Part shown: one piece after another, positions 23,601-36,011 of the stretch
How positions within the stretch are numbered: position 1 is the stretch's first letter
Layout: every line of letters begins with the position of its first letter
Assembly (NCBI RefSeq): GCF_958979055.1
Contig: NC_084886.1
Span: 5,289,001 to 5,353,000 of the forward strand
From: Alnus glutinosa
Lineage: Eukaryota > Streptophyta > Magnoliopsida > Fagales > Betulaceae
Length of the DNA stretch: 64,000 nt
Direction: 5' to 3'
Program-made: the position numbers and the translations under genes
The notes under the pieces: generated by a model
Database searches by the model: none
What the model was told of the DNA's origin: nothing
What the model saw: the letters and a program-made list of their open reading frames with translations, nothing else

Positions 23601-25420
23601 TGTTACTTGTCTATATATTTCCAATGTTTACCTTACTTTACATGCATCTTCATCTTCTGTAATGATACAGATTTATGACAGCATTAAGCTTAGTATTCTT
23701 GTGTAACTTTTCCCCTAATGAATTCCTGTATTTTTGCAATTTGAGACACGAGGACTGGCCAAGTTATTTTCATGTTCATTGATACATGTTGCATTGCTTC
23801 TTGTCAGTAACAATGGGAAGAGTTTGTACTCATAAGCTTTATTTGTTATATTTATCATAATGAAATGTATTGAAAGTTGTTCTGTTTTGCAGTGAGGAGG
23901 GAAAGGTCAGGAAGGTGTTGAAGGTGGAGCCTCTTCCTGACGGTTCTGGCCGCTTCTTTAACCTCAGTAATCCTCTTTTTTCATCAAGTCTTGGTGGTGA
24001 AATTTTTGGGATATTGTTTGCTTTATGATGTTATAACATGTGAACGTGATGCAGTAATTGTCAACTTTTACTCACTTGAAGTTGTCGAATGCAATATTCT
24101 CAAGTCCAATAGCATACCATGGATACACCCTTGCCTGTTTCAAACTTTTTTCGCCTTTATTATCATAATGGAGATATAAATATCTAAGTTATAACTTAAT
24201 GCAAGTATGTCGCGTCATCAAATGATGTGTATGTGATATATTGCTAGAAATCAGAGGTGCAATAATTTTGAAGGCAAGTTAGTTTGTCAGTGGATACTCA
24301 CAATTCCCCAGTGTTGATCTTTTCCTCCACACTACTCTCTATACATCCATCCATATTTACTTTCTGATTGGAGCCAGAAGGTGATGCATTCACATGTGGT
24401 AATGGTATTTTACTTGGATAACAAGCTCAGATCAAATTTGTCATTTGTGACCCATTAAGAATAGGAATAAAGTTCTTTGTATACATTCTGTGTACTAGGG
24501 TTGTGCCCCTTTGCGCTTTTCAATGAAATAAATTATTTATAAAAAAAAACTATGAATAACGTTTATTTTATTTGTCTATAACTTGCTCCATATCTGATCT
24601 TGTTATGTCATTTTCTGAAGGTGTTCAGAACAAGCTTATAAATGTGGACGAAAGTATTTATATTCCTGTCACCAGAGCAGAGTACACTGTCCTCGTCTCA
24701 GCTTTCAATGTATGATATGCCTCTCTCTCTCTCTCTCTCTTTCTCTAGGTGTGGGTGCACGCATATGCATCAATGCATGAGCCTGTCTGTCTTTTTGTTG
24801 GGCGGGTTTTGGGTTTGCATGCATGTGTATTGGTTGTATGTATGAGTAATTGCAAGGAAGGATATGGTATGGCTTCATGCCTTTGATATCAAAACGCATC
24901 AGAAAATTGACGGATCTTAAAGGACACATTAGTGAGACTTTATAGGGTGATTGTAATAAGAAAAGAAGTATGGGTCTATGCAACCCACAGTTAAATTTTT
25001 CAAGAACACAGAAATTTTACTCCTACATGGCTAAGGCAAGGCTATGACAGGCTAGGTTAGTGCAATGTTTCGACCCAAACGTCCCTTACACTGTATTATT
25101 AGTAAGGATTGTGGTAGCATTCGAAGATGGAGTTACGGTTGGCATAAGTCAGTTCTTATTGGCCATGTAAATCTACTGTGCTTTAGCTTGTTTTAGGGCA
25201 TTCACTTGTTTCTCCTCTTACAATGTGAATTGTCTCTCTATGCCTACTTGCTTCAAATTTGTTGCCGTTTGTGATACTTTTTTGACGTGTTCCTATGCAG
25301 TTTATCCTGCCGTACATTTTAGGTTGGCACGCTTTTGCAAATTCCATAAAGCCAGAGGATACCGTCCGTGTAAATAATGCTAATTCTAGGTACGGGGGAG
25401 ACTTTGAATGGAGCAGATAG
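20690..25420 (+). CDS. WHY1: Plastid-type WHIRLY single-stranded DNA-binding protein (WHY1/WHY3-like)
   Basis: Exons 20690-20933, 21296-21396, 21514-21606, 23369-23463, 23893-23966, 24621-24709 and 25301-25420 give 271 aa, the usual length for p24/WHY1. The Ser/Thr/Gln-rich N-terminus (about 1-75) looks like a chloroplast transit peptide. The WHIRLY domain holds KGKAAL (residues 97-102, the conserved ssDNA-binding motif) and FVLLQFAPAAGVRQYDWNRK. It continues with EFFHDPFKGKSEEGKVRKVL, LPDGSGRFFNLS and an acidic/aromatic end YGGDFEWSR. By family it forms tetramers that bind ssDNA, protects plastid genome stability and can act in nuclear defence transcription. Introns 3 and 5 carry 3' ends of L1-type LINEs. 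WHY1 versus WHY3 cannot be told apart here, so the symbol is by similarity. Confidence 0.95.
21690..22190 (+). mobile_element. 5'-truncated L1-type LINE fragment in WHIRLY intron 3
   Basis: Plus-strand translation around 21830-21980 shows the end of a plant LINE ORF2 (WNAIPSFLMWCIWRERNAQR, then RFDDQ), the zf-RVT-type C-terminal region. It is followed by a 3' UTR with TTGCCCCTTGCACTTTTAATG. The 5' end is uncertain. Only the last few hundred bases of the element are present. Confidence 0.65.
22600..22732 (+). mobile_element. LINE 3'-end fragment (WHIRLY intron 3)
   Basis: Carries TTTGTATACATCCTATGTAC, CGCTTTTCAATGAAATGAAT and a short A-run. This is the same 3' UTR tail seen at 24473-24549 and, more diverged, at 22120-22180. 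These are severely 5'-truncated copies of a LINE family. Confidence 0.55.
24473..24549 (+). mobile_element. LINE 3'-end fragment (WHIRLY intron 5)
   Basis: TTCTTTGTATACATTCTGTG, GCGCTTTTCAATGAAATAAA and a terminal A-run match the tail at 22645-22732 almost base for base. It is a very short truncated LINE insertion. Confidence 0.55.
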
Positions 25421-25866
25421 TGAACATTGCAGAGTCTCATAAGACATGGTGCAGAACTGTCTTTTAATGTCTGAACTGGCTTGTTTTGTTTTGTTTTTTG
25501 TTTTTTGTTGTAATCACTAATCATCCTCTAGGTAGTGAATCACTTTGTTCCATTGTTGGAAGGAGGATTGAAATGACTATGAATTAACATTTTAAATACA
25601 ACTATATCATGCAAAATCAATAGGCACAAATTTTTGTATCATAAAGAGGTCACTAAATTCCACAAATTTTTGGGAATTGAGAATGAATTAAATTAAAAGG
25701 AAAAATTGTACCATTAGTCCTTGTGGTTGGCTCTAAATTATAAATTACTCTCTATGTTATAAAAAATAATTGTAAGAACCTTGTGGTAGGTAAAAATTAC
25801 AATTTACTCGCTGAAGTTGTTTTTCATCTACAAATTCAATAAAACAATATTTTAATATATTAAAAA

Positions 25867-25899
<33 letters not shown>

Positions 25900-26960
25900 T
25901 TTAAAAAAAAACAAAAAACAAAAAACAAAAAAAAAGAGGATTTGGGGTGTCTTCCCATAGCCACCAACTTTGGAGAGGGGGTGGATTGAGGGTGGCCGAG
26001 CGCCACCTCTAGCCCCATCTGAAGTGGCTCGCAGGCTATCTCAAAGCAAACTAGATAAGAGGTGATCAAGGGATTTCCTCTTCATTACCATATAAAATGC
26101 ACGTTACATTCAAAGAAAATTCATGATTGCAAAGGAAAACCTTCATGAGGAGGCAGCCTTAAGCTACAAACTAGAGGATAAAGGCTTGGCGAGTGATGGC
26201 CTTCCTATGCCAAACTTAGCAATGTCAAAACACCAAGAGACCCATAAGGGGAAAGATAGTCCTACGTTGATTTGATAGGCAAAACGCTAAAAAGAGTACT
26301 ATTCATTGCCCATGTAAATCTATAAGGGGCCTAGCTAGGATTAAGGGTTGGAGTTACGAGGCACTTCCGCTTTGATCATAGTTAACCATTCAGGAGAATA
26401 GCAAAGTAGGCCACTCCCACTTTCATCTTGTAATAGTCTCTACCGGTACATATCGAGTGAAAATGAATGATGGATAGAATGCGTGCAACCATACTGAAAG
26501 ATGTTAGAGAATGTATGAGCTATTCCTTAAGTGGGCTTTGTTGAGTGTATACTCTTGGTCAAATAAGTTAAAGAAGCCGGGATTAATCAGTAGGGTTTCA
26601 CTCAAAGTAACTCTATGCCGGCCCTAGTGAAGTCAATGAGGTTCTTCAGAACTTATCAACCCTAGATCATTCGGAGGTAATATTACGAGAATGGCCAAAG
26701 AGGAAAGTTAGAAGAATAATTTTTAAAAGATGTTCAAAGTTTTTACCATACAAATGGAGAAAGACTATTTTTATGACACTTATGGCAAGATAATGTTATT
26801 ATTATTTTTTTAAGAAAAAAAAAAAGGAAAAATATTTAGAGTTAAAAGAGGACTCAGTTCGCATACTACTTTTGAATTGATGTTTAATTACTTATTAAGC
26901 CGTGCAATCAACCTTCTACCTTTAAAGGCAAATTTTTAGAGAACCTAGTAATTACTACGT

Positions 26961-27220
26961 TTTTTTTTTTTTTTTTTGGATGAATTAGTACCTTTTATAA
27001 CCAAACAAAACAAAAGAATACACTTCAGCAGAGCTGGATCCCTTTAGCTATATACAATAGCTACAAAAACAACAAATGAACAACAAACAGAATTACACAG
27101 AAAGTAATTGTTGTAAGTTCCATTTCTTGACTAACATCCGGCTATGAACAATCCTCTTAGCCAAGCATCTAGCAATCAATCTAGATCTAACCTCCCATTT
27201 TACTTGCTGAACAAGTAATT
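26961..27220 (-). mobile_element. Possible LINE 3'-end fragment, minus strand
   Basis: A T-run followed by GGATGAATTAG. A similar T-run followed by GATGAATTAG occurs at 42354. On the minus strand this is CTAATTCATC plus a poly-A tail, a typical LINE 3' end. The body is too short to show a reverse transcriptase. Confidence 0.35.
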
Positions 27221-27316
27221 ACTATGTTATAACTGACGAGATATATATTCCACTCTTTCAGGCAATTCAATGAAAATTGAAAGTTGTTCTTATCATGTTC
27301 TCCAATAGGCCTGATA

Positions 27317-27319
<3 letters not shown>

Positions 27320-27398
<79 letters not shown>

Positions 27399-27438
27399 AT
27401 GTGTGTGTGTGTGTGTGTGTGAAAAAAAAAAAAAAAAA
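27320..27438. repeat. Compound microsatellite (CT)n(AT)n(GT)n(A)n
   Basis: About 20 CT units, 10 AT units and 20 GT units (one AT interruption), then an A-run of about 18. It is pure and long, hence probably length-variable. Confidence 0.85.
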
Positions 27439-28808
27439 GAGGAAAGGCAGGAAAATAGGTATTCACCTTGCATGTCTCAAGCCCTCGGAGTTTCTTACAA
27501 ATATCTTATTTAAATATTAATTTATTGCAAAAAATGGTAGATAAGGAATTATTCATAGAAAAACAGGTTGTGAAGGAATTGACTTTAGCTTCAAATTAAG
27601 ATTCTAATCTGAGTAAAAAATAATAATAAATTAAGATTTAATCAATGCCTAATCATTTACTTCATTGGCTGTATTCCTAAGCACGATCTAATTATTCATT
27701 GACTTGTCATATTTTTCAAGTTTTATTCGTATATAATTAAGATTACTTAGGTGGAAAATTAAACCTATACGTTGATTAATATTCCTATTAATTACTTTAA
27801 CATGGTATTATACGAAATACTGATTTAGTATCCCTAATTAAAAAGATAGAGTTATCATGACGATGTAAATTTTAGTCCACCCATGAAAGAAAAAAAAAAA
27901 TACTAGGGAACTTTTTTTTAGATGCAATCACATTATTTTAGCATTCTTAGAATCAAGTGGGGGCGTAGATTAACATGTACAAATGATGCAATAATAATTG
28001 ATTGCTTCAATCATGCCCAATCTGTGAAAATAAATCATTGAAATATATATAAAACAATGGTTTATGTAAGTGTTTATATGTTTAACATGTTTCTCATCAT
28101 ATAATAAGGACATGCGTAATACTACATATATATTACATACTAAACCAATATTATCTTATTGGATTGATGTGACAGTTTCCATCAACCTTTATTAAAAAAA
28201 AATATATAATTTAATAGCTGCAAAGAACTGTTATATCAACCCCTTGAGATTGGCATGAGGTGAGATGAGAGTGTAGTATTTAGCATTAGTATAAGAACAA
28301 AGTTTATATATGACAGTTTTTGTTCAAACTAAGTTGAAAAAATTTCTTCTAATTAACCTAGAATCATATGCATTTTGAACATACATGTCAATTTAATAGA
28401 AGTTTGGAGAAAAAAATTGTCCATATAAGTATGCAGCACATTGATATTTTCTGATAATCCCTCCCCCCTCGCATAATATATATGTTTTTATTTTGAACAA
28501 ATGAGCACATAGATCTAGAGTGTAGACTCATTATAAAAATGAAACAATTTTTTTTTTCTCTAATTAAAAGGCGGGAATGAGTGACCAGTGTAATTACCCC
28601 CTTGGGCGTGACCATCAGAGTTCCCACTCGCTGTGGAATGTTCAATTTGAGCTAGCTATTGCCTTAGAAGGCGAGTCCATCACCACAGTCCCACTAAAGT
28701 GCAAGTTAGTAAAACCCTTTCTTAGTTGCATCTGGTTCACGGACTAGAACCCATGACCACTAGGAAAAAATGAGGGGGAGAGAAAATGAAACAATTTAAT
28801 CATATTAA

Positions 28809-29469
28809 GGCCTCGTTTGGTTTGCGGAATATACCCCCTGAATGTGGAATAATCATTCTTATGTTTGGTAGGAATCTATTTATTGGAATACATATTCCCT
28901 TACGAAGAGGAATATCTATTTCTCTAAAAAATGAGAGGAATAGCTATTCCAATGAGGATATATTAGATTTCTAGAAAAAACTACTATTATTTTTCATTCT
29001 CTTTAAAAAAAAAAAAAATTTCAAAAAAAATAAAAAGAAAAAACGAATCCCCAACCCCCCCTCCTCCCTTAATAGTGGCTGGCTGACCACCCCAATGGGT
29101 GTTCGGCCAGCCACATATGGCTCTGGAGGTGGGTGCAACAACCACGGTGTGATTTGGGGGTGGTACAGGCCACCCCCGGCCCGATGGGCTTTAGGGGTGA
29201 TTGTGGCCACCCCTGGCTATTTTGTTGGTGGTTGACCACCCATTGTGGTGGTCGGCTACCCTATAGTTTTCAATTTTTTTTTTTTTAATATATATATATA
29301 TAATATGGGGTCTTTTTAGTAATTTTGATTGTATTCCAATTAATGTATATGTGTTGTTACCAAACTAAAGATTAAGAATAACTATTTCATTCCACCACCT
29401 TCTATTCCTAGGAATAGCTATTCATTTTCCTAATGGAATAGTCATTCCGCAAACTAATTAAATAAGGCC
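28809..29469. mobile_element. Tourist/PIF-like MITE with GC-rich core
   Basis: The ends are GGCCTCGTTTGGTTTGCGG and, inverted, CCGCAAACTAATTAAATAAG followed by GCC; TTA-containing flanks lie on both sides. The arms carry GGAATA motifs that mirror each other (28826-28975 against 29330-29450). The core (about 29050-29265) is rich in GGCCACCCC/GGTGGTCGG units. It codes for nothing. Confidence 0.65.
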
Positions 29470-29990
29470 TTATAATTGGTAGAAAGCTAAAAGCTTATGT
29501 ATTACTTGAGCCTTGAAGGGGAATATTGAATTACATGAAAATAGATGGGACTGGTTAATTTCATGATACTTTTTCTTTTTTTTAGCATAAAGTAGCTAGA
29601 CTTATGGAAGGTTGCTATATATATATGTATACATGTATAAAGATTTAGCTAATTAAACCTTGCTAGTTAAGCGGGTGTACGTGGATGATAATGAAATATA
29701 TCATCAACAATCCAATTATCACCTTCAGGCGCAAGTTGCATGCGTTAATTAAAATAGTAATTAATAATCGATGAGGTCAATTAAAAGAGCACGCAAGAAT
29801 ATATATTACAATTCCAATACTTAATCTTAATCGACATCCATTGACTGAAACTTGTATAATAACTACCACTTGGTTTTGTTTACTAACAATCGTAGAAGTT
29901 TTAAAGGGTTTGAGGTTATTGAATGAATGCCTTCCTAATCAACTGCAAGCTAGAGGACCATCATGCCTTCATTGCCTTGAGCTGTCGACA

Positions 29991-30030
<40 letters not shown>

Positions 30031-31849
30031 TAATATCCCACAGATTAAATAAAATACTACCAGTTGATGCCCTTGGATTTTTGAAAGCTGAAAATGTTAT
30101 TTTGAATATTAAATTAAATAGGATTAATTAAGATATAGTAATTAAAATATATACGCATCATATCATTGACCTAATGGGGATGTTGAACCTAAATTAAGGA
30201 TCTCTCCCTTTGTTTATATATCTCTTGGAACGCAAAATGATTGAATATTAATTAATTAAGTAGACGTCAACTTGTTTTTAATGCTTAATTTGTTTATTTT
30301 AGTTGAGGCCAGGCCGGGATCATGTGCATGCCAAGTCTAAAAGAAGTGATGAGATCCCTCACATCAACAGAAGAGTTATATATATATATATATATATACA
30401 AATAAAATTCTTAATTGTATGTGGCAATATTTAACAAGCAAACAAAACTGCTGAGAACCTTTCATCAATTTGCTCTTGATTCGCACTTTGTCCTTAACTG
30501 TGAAAGCTGCATGCAGTCATTTAATATTTATTAATTAGGGAAGAATAATAAATAAATAAATAAAAACATAATTTTCAAACCTGAGTGACAGTACTAAACC
30601 TACGGCCTTACCAAATATCAACAACATTAACCTAATATTTAATTTACGTAATGACAATACACTTCGGCCACTAAATTAATAACGTACACCGACCTCTCGA
30701 TCAGCTCTTCAAAACCGCATTTGTTCTTGCAGTGGTACTACTGTTGGATTGCCGGCCACATTTTAATAAACCCCTTACACCAGAATTCGACTTCGATCTT
30801 TTGATGATCATCAACTGAATTGTACGTTTTTAAATATTTAATTCCTTTAATTTGCTGCGAAACACCATGATTTTTTATTTTTTATTTTTATGTTGGGCGG
30901 GGAGAAGATACTGAAATTAATGTGAATATGGGACGGATTGATCGAGGGAAGACTAAAAAATAAAAAATAAAAAAATAGACAGGTCAAGGTTGTTCTTTGT
31001 CTATTAATTACCGCTAGTACTATGCAATGATATATTACCGCGCGTTGTTACAATATTAATTAGTATATTACCATGCATGTTTGTACCGAAATATTTTCTT
31101 AATAATATGCTAATTATTCTTTATTCAGTATATATATATATATATATCATATTAATTGTAATTTGCATATATATGCAGGTGAAAGCTAGGGAGAGTACTT
31201 CTTTTGTCAGCTTCCATTACAATTTTACAAACATGCAATATCTAATTAAGCTTAAGTACGGAAAATGGCATGAGAAACTAAAAATATATATAGAAGACAA
31301 GACATCCAATAGATTAATATATGGAAAACAAATTCTTAAGTTGAACTTTGACGCACTGTTTGGGCTGGCATGCATGGCATCGTATCCGCGTAAGTGACAG
31401 AGAAGAGATTACTTAAAAGCTGAAATCTGCTTCTGATGCATGTTTCAAGAGTCAATAAATTAAACTCTCAGCTCTTAGTGCTTCTGATTATTGTCATTTA
31501 TTTTCTATCGCTTTCTCTTTCACTAGTACCACACATATATAGAGAAAATGGGAAAAAGAAATGTCAAATTCTTTCCTTATATAATTTGTTAATTTTAGAA
31601 TGTAATTTTTTTTAGACTTAATCGCTTTGATATAAGCCAATTAACTCTGGCTAGCTATATTATAATTAATCAAATAGCTAGTAATTAATTTATCTAAAAC
31701 ATGCAGACATGTAATATATATATATATATATAGCTAGGGTTAATTAGTGCAAGTTGAAGGTACTATAAAGACGTGGGTGCATCAATTGCAAATTTGCAAA
31801 TATGGCTCTTTAAAGGTTGGAATCGCTGTTGTTGAAACAGGAATATTTA

Positions 31850-32138
31850 GGGTTCGTTTGAGTTTGCGATTTAAAAGTAGCGATTTTAAAATGTGCGATT
31901 TAAAAAAAGTGATTTTTAAAAACGCAGTTAAGTGTTTGGCAAAATCACAGTTTGGCATTTAAAATTGCAAGTTAACCTTTTAAAATACTGCGTTTTCAGA
32001 AAAGTACCTCATTGCCTGAGATTTGAATAAGTACTTTTCTGCGTTTTTTTTCAAAACGAAGTTTCCAAACGGTTCATTTTCTGTGATTTGATTTAAAATC
32101 GTACTATTTCTCTATGAAATCGCAATCCCAAACGCACC
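31850..32138. mobile_element. Tourist/PIF-like MITE
   Basis: A 289-bp element with left end GGGTTCGTTTGAGTTTGCG and right end CGCAATCCCAAACGCACC, flanked by TTA on both sides (31847-31849 and 32139-32141). The internal arms repeat GCGATTTAAAA motifs in inverted order. It has no coding potential. Confidence 0.75.
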
Positions 32139-32877
32139 TTAAGGCTAATTAGGATGAGCTGCTTGACTAATAAATGGGATTAAATTTTAAGGTTTAAGAC
32201 GACGTAGCATTTATTTATTTAATTATTTATTCTAATTTCAAACGGTGCCTCTAGAATATGACTTCTGTTGGATTTTGGTCTTTTAACAACAAAGAAGGAA
32301 ACAACTAATCAAAAAAAAGAAAAAAGAAGAAGGAAACAAACCCTGGTGGCCATCAAAGTATTTATGGATAATTCAGCCCCTAGGGCAACGAATTGCCAAT
32401 ATATATATAAGTCAAAAATGGATTCCCATTTGATAGGAGAAGAATAGACTTGTCTGGAATAAGTTTCAAAGCTTATCAATTGAAATATCTTTTACCGGTT
32501 CTAAGATCATAAGATGAAATAAATAATTATAAAAAACAAAACAGAATACCAATATTTGATGCAAGTGCATGCCCTCTATTTGAACTATTTGGGAATCACT
32601 TGTTCAGGATACTATATACAGAGTATAAATTCAATGATTAACTTGATCTAATTAATTAATTACATATATGCCTAATTAGAGAGCCTTGATTTGGTTTCAG
32701 AACATTATTTTGGAACAAATTTCAAAGTGGGGCTCTTACATATTACAAACATCAAAGTGGACCTTGTAGATTAATCCAGCCATGCGATGTGGATTGGATC
32801 TATTTGACTAATCAATTCCTCTGTTTCTTTATTACTTATTTTTGGATTAATTGCAAAATAAACGATTTTCTTTTTCT

Positions 32878-32910
<33 letters not shown>

Positions 32911-33642
32911 TTTCTGATGATGACCAAAGGCAGCAGGATTAGTCAAGTTGGCCAAAGCAGAATTTAACTTGAAGGGGCTGGATTGGTATTGTCTTTTACC
33001 AAATTTAAAGGCTAATTTTTTTATTTTTTATTTTTTATGTCTTTTGCCTTCTTTTTTTTCTTTTTTTCTTTTTTCCTGGACTTTGGGGAATATTTACAAT
33101 TTTTTTGTAGTTTGGAAGAACATTATCTCAATTGAAAGTTTTGAGGATATTTGTCAATTGAGTAATATTTCTAAATGTCATTCTTGTATCCCTCTTATGT
33201 TACATCCCTTAAAAAATGATGTGGCTTTTAAAAAATCATCACTGAATCAAAATTTAAATTCAATGATAATTTTAAAAGTCACATTATTTTTTGAGACACA
33301 AAAATGACATGCAATATTACTCTTTCTCTCTCTCTCTCTATATATATATTTTATTTTATTTTTCTCTCCCCCTCTCTCTCTCTATAACGACTTTTGGTAA
33401 CCCCTTCAAAACCAACCATGATTGACCAAATTAAGATGGCATCCAAACATCAAAGCCACTTCGTCATGACTATTACTAATACCGAATCTCCATGATCATC
33501 GATCAGCAAAAGATTATGTATGGAGGGGGGTCAACCTCAGCTTGACTAATTAGATATAGTATCCTATGGCATTTTTTACCTACCTTAATTATTTAAAAAA
33601 TGAAAAAATAATGTACATATAAATTGGCTACGATCATTTTGT

Positions 33643-33883
33643 TGTTAGGTATACATGTTGTAACCATCAACTCCTAATGATATAATATTGTTCGTTTTTT
33701 ACTCTTTCGAATCAAACTTTCCAAAAGGTCACCCATTTCGGTACTACTCTCGCAGAAGCACGCTTAACTGTAGAGTTCTGATAGGTTCATGGTCATCACG
33801 ACTTTAAAACCTGTTATGTCAAGAATTGTACGAATATACATATAAGCATATCTCCATTCCCAGGCAATGTGAGACCTCACACA
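33643..33883 (-). mobile_element. Cassandra-type TRIM LTR fossil with 5S rRNA-like segment
   Basis: About 240 bp, minus strand. The stretch 33727-33790 is clearly derived from 5S ribosomal RNA: on the minus strand it contains CAGAACTCTACAGTTAAGCG, TGCTTCTGCGAGAGTAGTAC and ATGGGTGACC, covering the internal promoter region. The surrounding sequence (GAGGTCTCACATTGCCTGGG near its 5' end, GTTTTAAAGTCGTGA before the 5S part) fits LTRs of the Cassandra family of small non-coding LTR retrotransposons. Only one LTR-like unit is seen, so it is probably a solo LTR or remnant, moderately old. The ends are approximate. Confidence 0.65.
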
Positions 33884-34189
33884 GGTTTATCGAAAATTGG
33901 GGTAGAATGATCACCTAATTAAGACAAGATGATACTGTTTGGTATCCTTTTGGTGAACAACAAGACGCTAAAAAACTTGATCTTTAATTTCTCCTAGAAC
34001 ACTAACAACAGCAGCTTCTTCCCTTCTTCTTCTTCTTTTTTTTTTTTTTTTTGCTTTTTCCATTTCTTAAATATAAGAAGAAAAAAAATATCCCAAAAAG
34101 TCATATGCAACAACTTCTTTAAACATTAAGAATGCTACAGTGCTATCCAATGTATTTGGTAGCACTTTAACTTCCCTATATATTATTTT

Positions 34190-34330
34190 AGAAAAATGCT
34201 AGAGCTTCTTCTAGCGTCATTTTGGATTACGTGGATTTAATTTTTTTGATTAAAAAATTGCATTTCGTAGGTCACATTTTGAGATAATTTTTTTTAATTA
34301 AATTCATGTCATCCAGAAAGACACCAAAAA
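34190..34330. mobile_element. Foldback MITE-like element
   Basis: Left half GGATTACGTGGATTTAATTT and right half AATTAAATTCATGTCATCC are imperfect inverse complements around a T/A-rich centre. There are no coding frames, and the boundaries are uncertain. Confidence 0.4.
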
Positions 34331-35245
34331 AATCATATCATATTCGTTTAGAAGAAAAACAAAAATTGTGTTCTCATTATGGTCTTACATAACGACAATT
34401 ACTAAAATATGTTCATATTGCCCCAAAAGCACAAGGGTCAATATATAGATCCATGACATAGTTAATAAACATAACCTAACTTTATATAATTAGAGTTTTC
34501 AAAGTAAAAAATGTAACTCAATTATACAAGTTATGCATATAATTCGTTGCGGGTTGATATGAATTTGATGACTGTTTTATATTAATTGTGTCTAACTGGA
34601 ATATTGGCCTATACCCAAACTCTATTATATTAAATCTCTAGTTTGCGGTCGTATCAAACTGCTCTTAGTAGTGACCCCCCCTTATTTTTCTTCTTTTGGT
34701 TTTTTTATCCCTTTGGTTTGAAAAGATCATAAAGCTTTGACCAATGACAAACTGGCCCGCCATCAATATCCACAGAGCGTTTGGTCTAGCGGTGACAACA
34801 AAAACAACAATACTTTGATTAGAAAGCCGGTGGAGAACCGCGCGCGCGCGTGTATTAAGGAACATTTGGTCAAGTCATGATTAGATTAATACTGGGGAGT
34901 AGTTTACTTATAATTTTTTATTATTTGTCATTTTTATAAAAAGATATTTAAATTTTAAAAAGTGTTAATTTAGAATATTTATCTTTTAAATATTTTTTTT
35001 TTTCATTAAATTCTGAATAACACCTAAATCCTTATAAAAAAAAAAAAATTTCCCCTAAAAAGAAATGGGCATTTTGAAAATTTTAATAGGATTTAACATA
35101 AAATCCTAACAGATGATTAAGATTGAAACTTTCTGAAAAATAGATACACTAGATTGACACTTTTTAAAGTTTGAGTACTTTTTTTTGCAAAAATAATGAA
35201 AGATCAAGAATTATAAGTGAAGTTTTTCCTTAGTATTATTTAATA

Positions 35246-35352
35246 TACTACTATTTATTACTGTTATACAATTATTAAGGGTTAATTTTCACTGTCATAT
35301 TATTAAGTTGTATAGCAATCGTATAGGCATAACAATCTACTAAATATCAATA
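35246..35352. mobile_element. Small foldback MITE, relative of 1124-1267
   Basis: The left arm has CTATTTATTACTGTTATACA and the right arm has TTGTATAGCAATCGTATAGG ... ATCTACTAAATA. This echoes the arms of the element in the AP2 intron (CTATTTAGTAAA, TTGTATAAC). Confidence 0.4.
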
Positions 35353-35598
35353 CTCTTATAAGAAAGCGAATTTTTATTGTTTGTTTTAGTTTTTATGGGC
35401 TATACAAGAGAAAATGAAAGGTATCGCCGATACGTGGTCTTTCTCGCTCTTGATTCTAAAAAAGAAAATGAAGGGAAGTAGGAATGATTTCATAACAATG
35501 ATAAAAAATGGCTCATTTGGCAATTATGTGTGCCTGAAGATTAATACTCTTAGAAACTTTGGTTACAGACCAAAAAAAGAAAGAGATAAAAAGAGAGA

Positions 35599-35599
<1 letters not shown>

Positions 35600-35636
<37 letters not shown>
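35600..35636. repeat. (TA)n microsatellite
   Basis: About 18 uninterrupted TA units. Confidence 0.8.
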
Positions 35637-35639
<3 letters not shown>

Positions 35640-36005
35640 ATAGCAGTCGCAAAAGACCCTTCAAGGTGGTTAAAAGCGGGGAATGCTATAGGTCGAAACT
35701 AAAGTACATTTGATTAATTGGTAGAGGACACTCGCATGGCCATTAATTCATTTACTAGTTGAAAGATCAATCATAGTAGCAGAGTCGTAATCTAAACGTG
35801 TATACGAGATAAAAGTGTATACGTAAGAAGAAAATAGTATTTCAATATTTTATATATATATATATATAATCCGATCCCCCGTCGCATGACGGAATAACGA
35901 GATAAAAAAGAGAGATGGAGTACTCGAGAATATATAATCTAAACGCCCACCATGTGACAATAGTCACCGGGGATATCAACGTTGATTACCGTGGCCGGCT
36001 GAACT

Positions 36006-36011
36006 TTGACC
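36006..36011 (+). promoter_or_regulatory. W-box (TTGACC) upstream of the WRKY gene
   Basis: TTGACC, the core site bound by WRKY proteins, 476 bases before the WRKY start codon. A second W-box core (AGTCAA = TTGACT on the minus strand) lies at 36318-36323. WRKY genes are often auto- or cross-regulated through such sites. Function here is inference, because six-base motifs occur by chance. Confidence 0.35.

Noticed and set aside
26070-26700. Possible retroelement or gene remnant
   Set aside because: Composition is less AT-rich than its surroundings, but I recognise no protein motif, terminal repeat or splice pattern.
27267-27520. Ser-Leu, Ile-Tyr and Cys-Val repeat peptides on both strands
   Set aside because: Direct translation of the compound microsatellite.
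28550-28760. Possible SINE on the minus strand
   Set aside because: GGGTTCTAGTCC resembles a B-box and an A-run lies at the far end, but spacing and order do not fit a tRNA-derived SINE well.
33720-33800. A 5S rRNA gene
   Set aside because: Only part of a 5S-like sequence is present, diverged, single, and embedded in LTR-like sequence; better explained as a Cassandra fossil.
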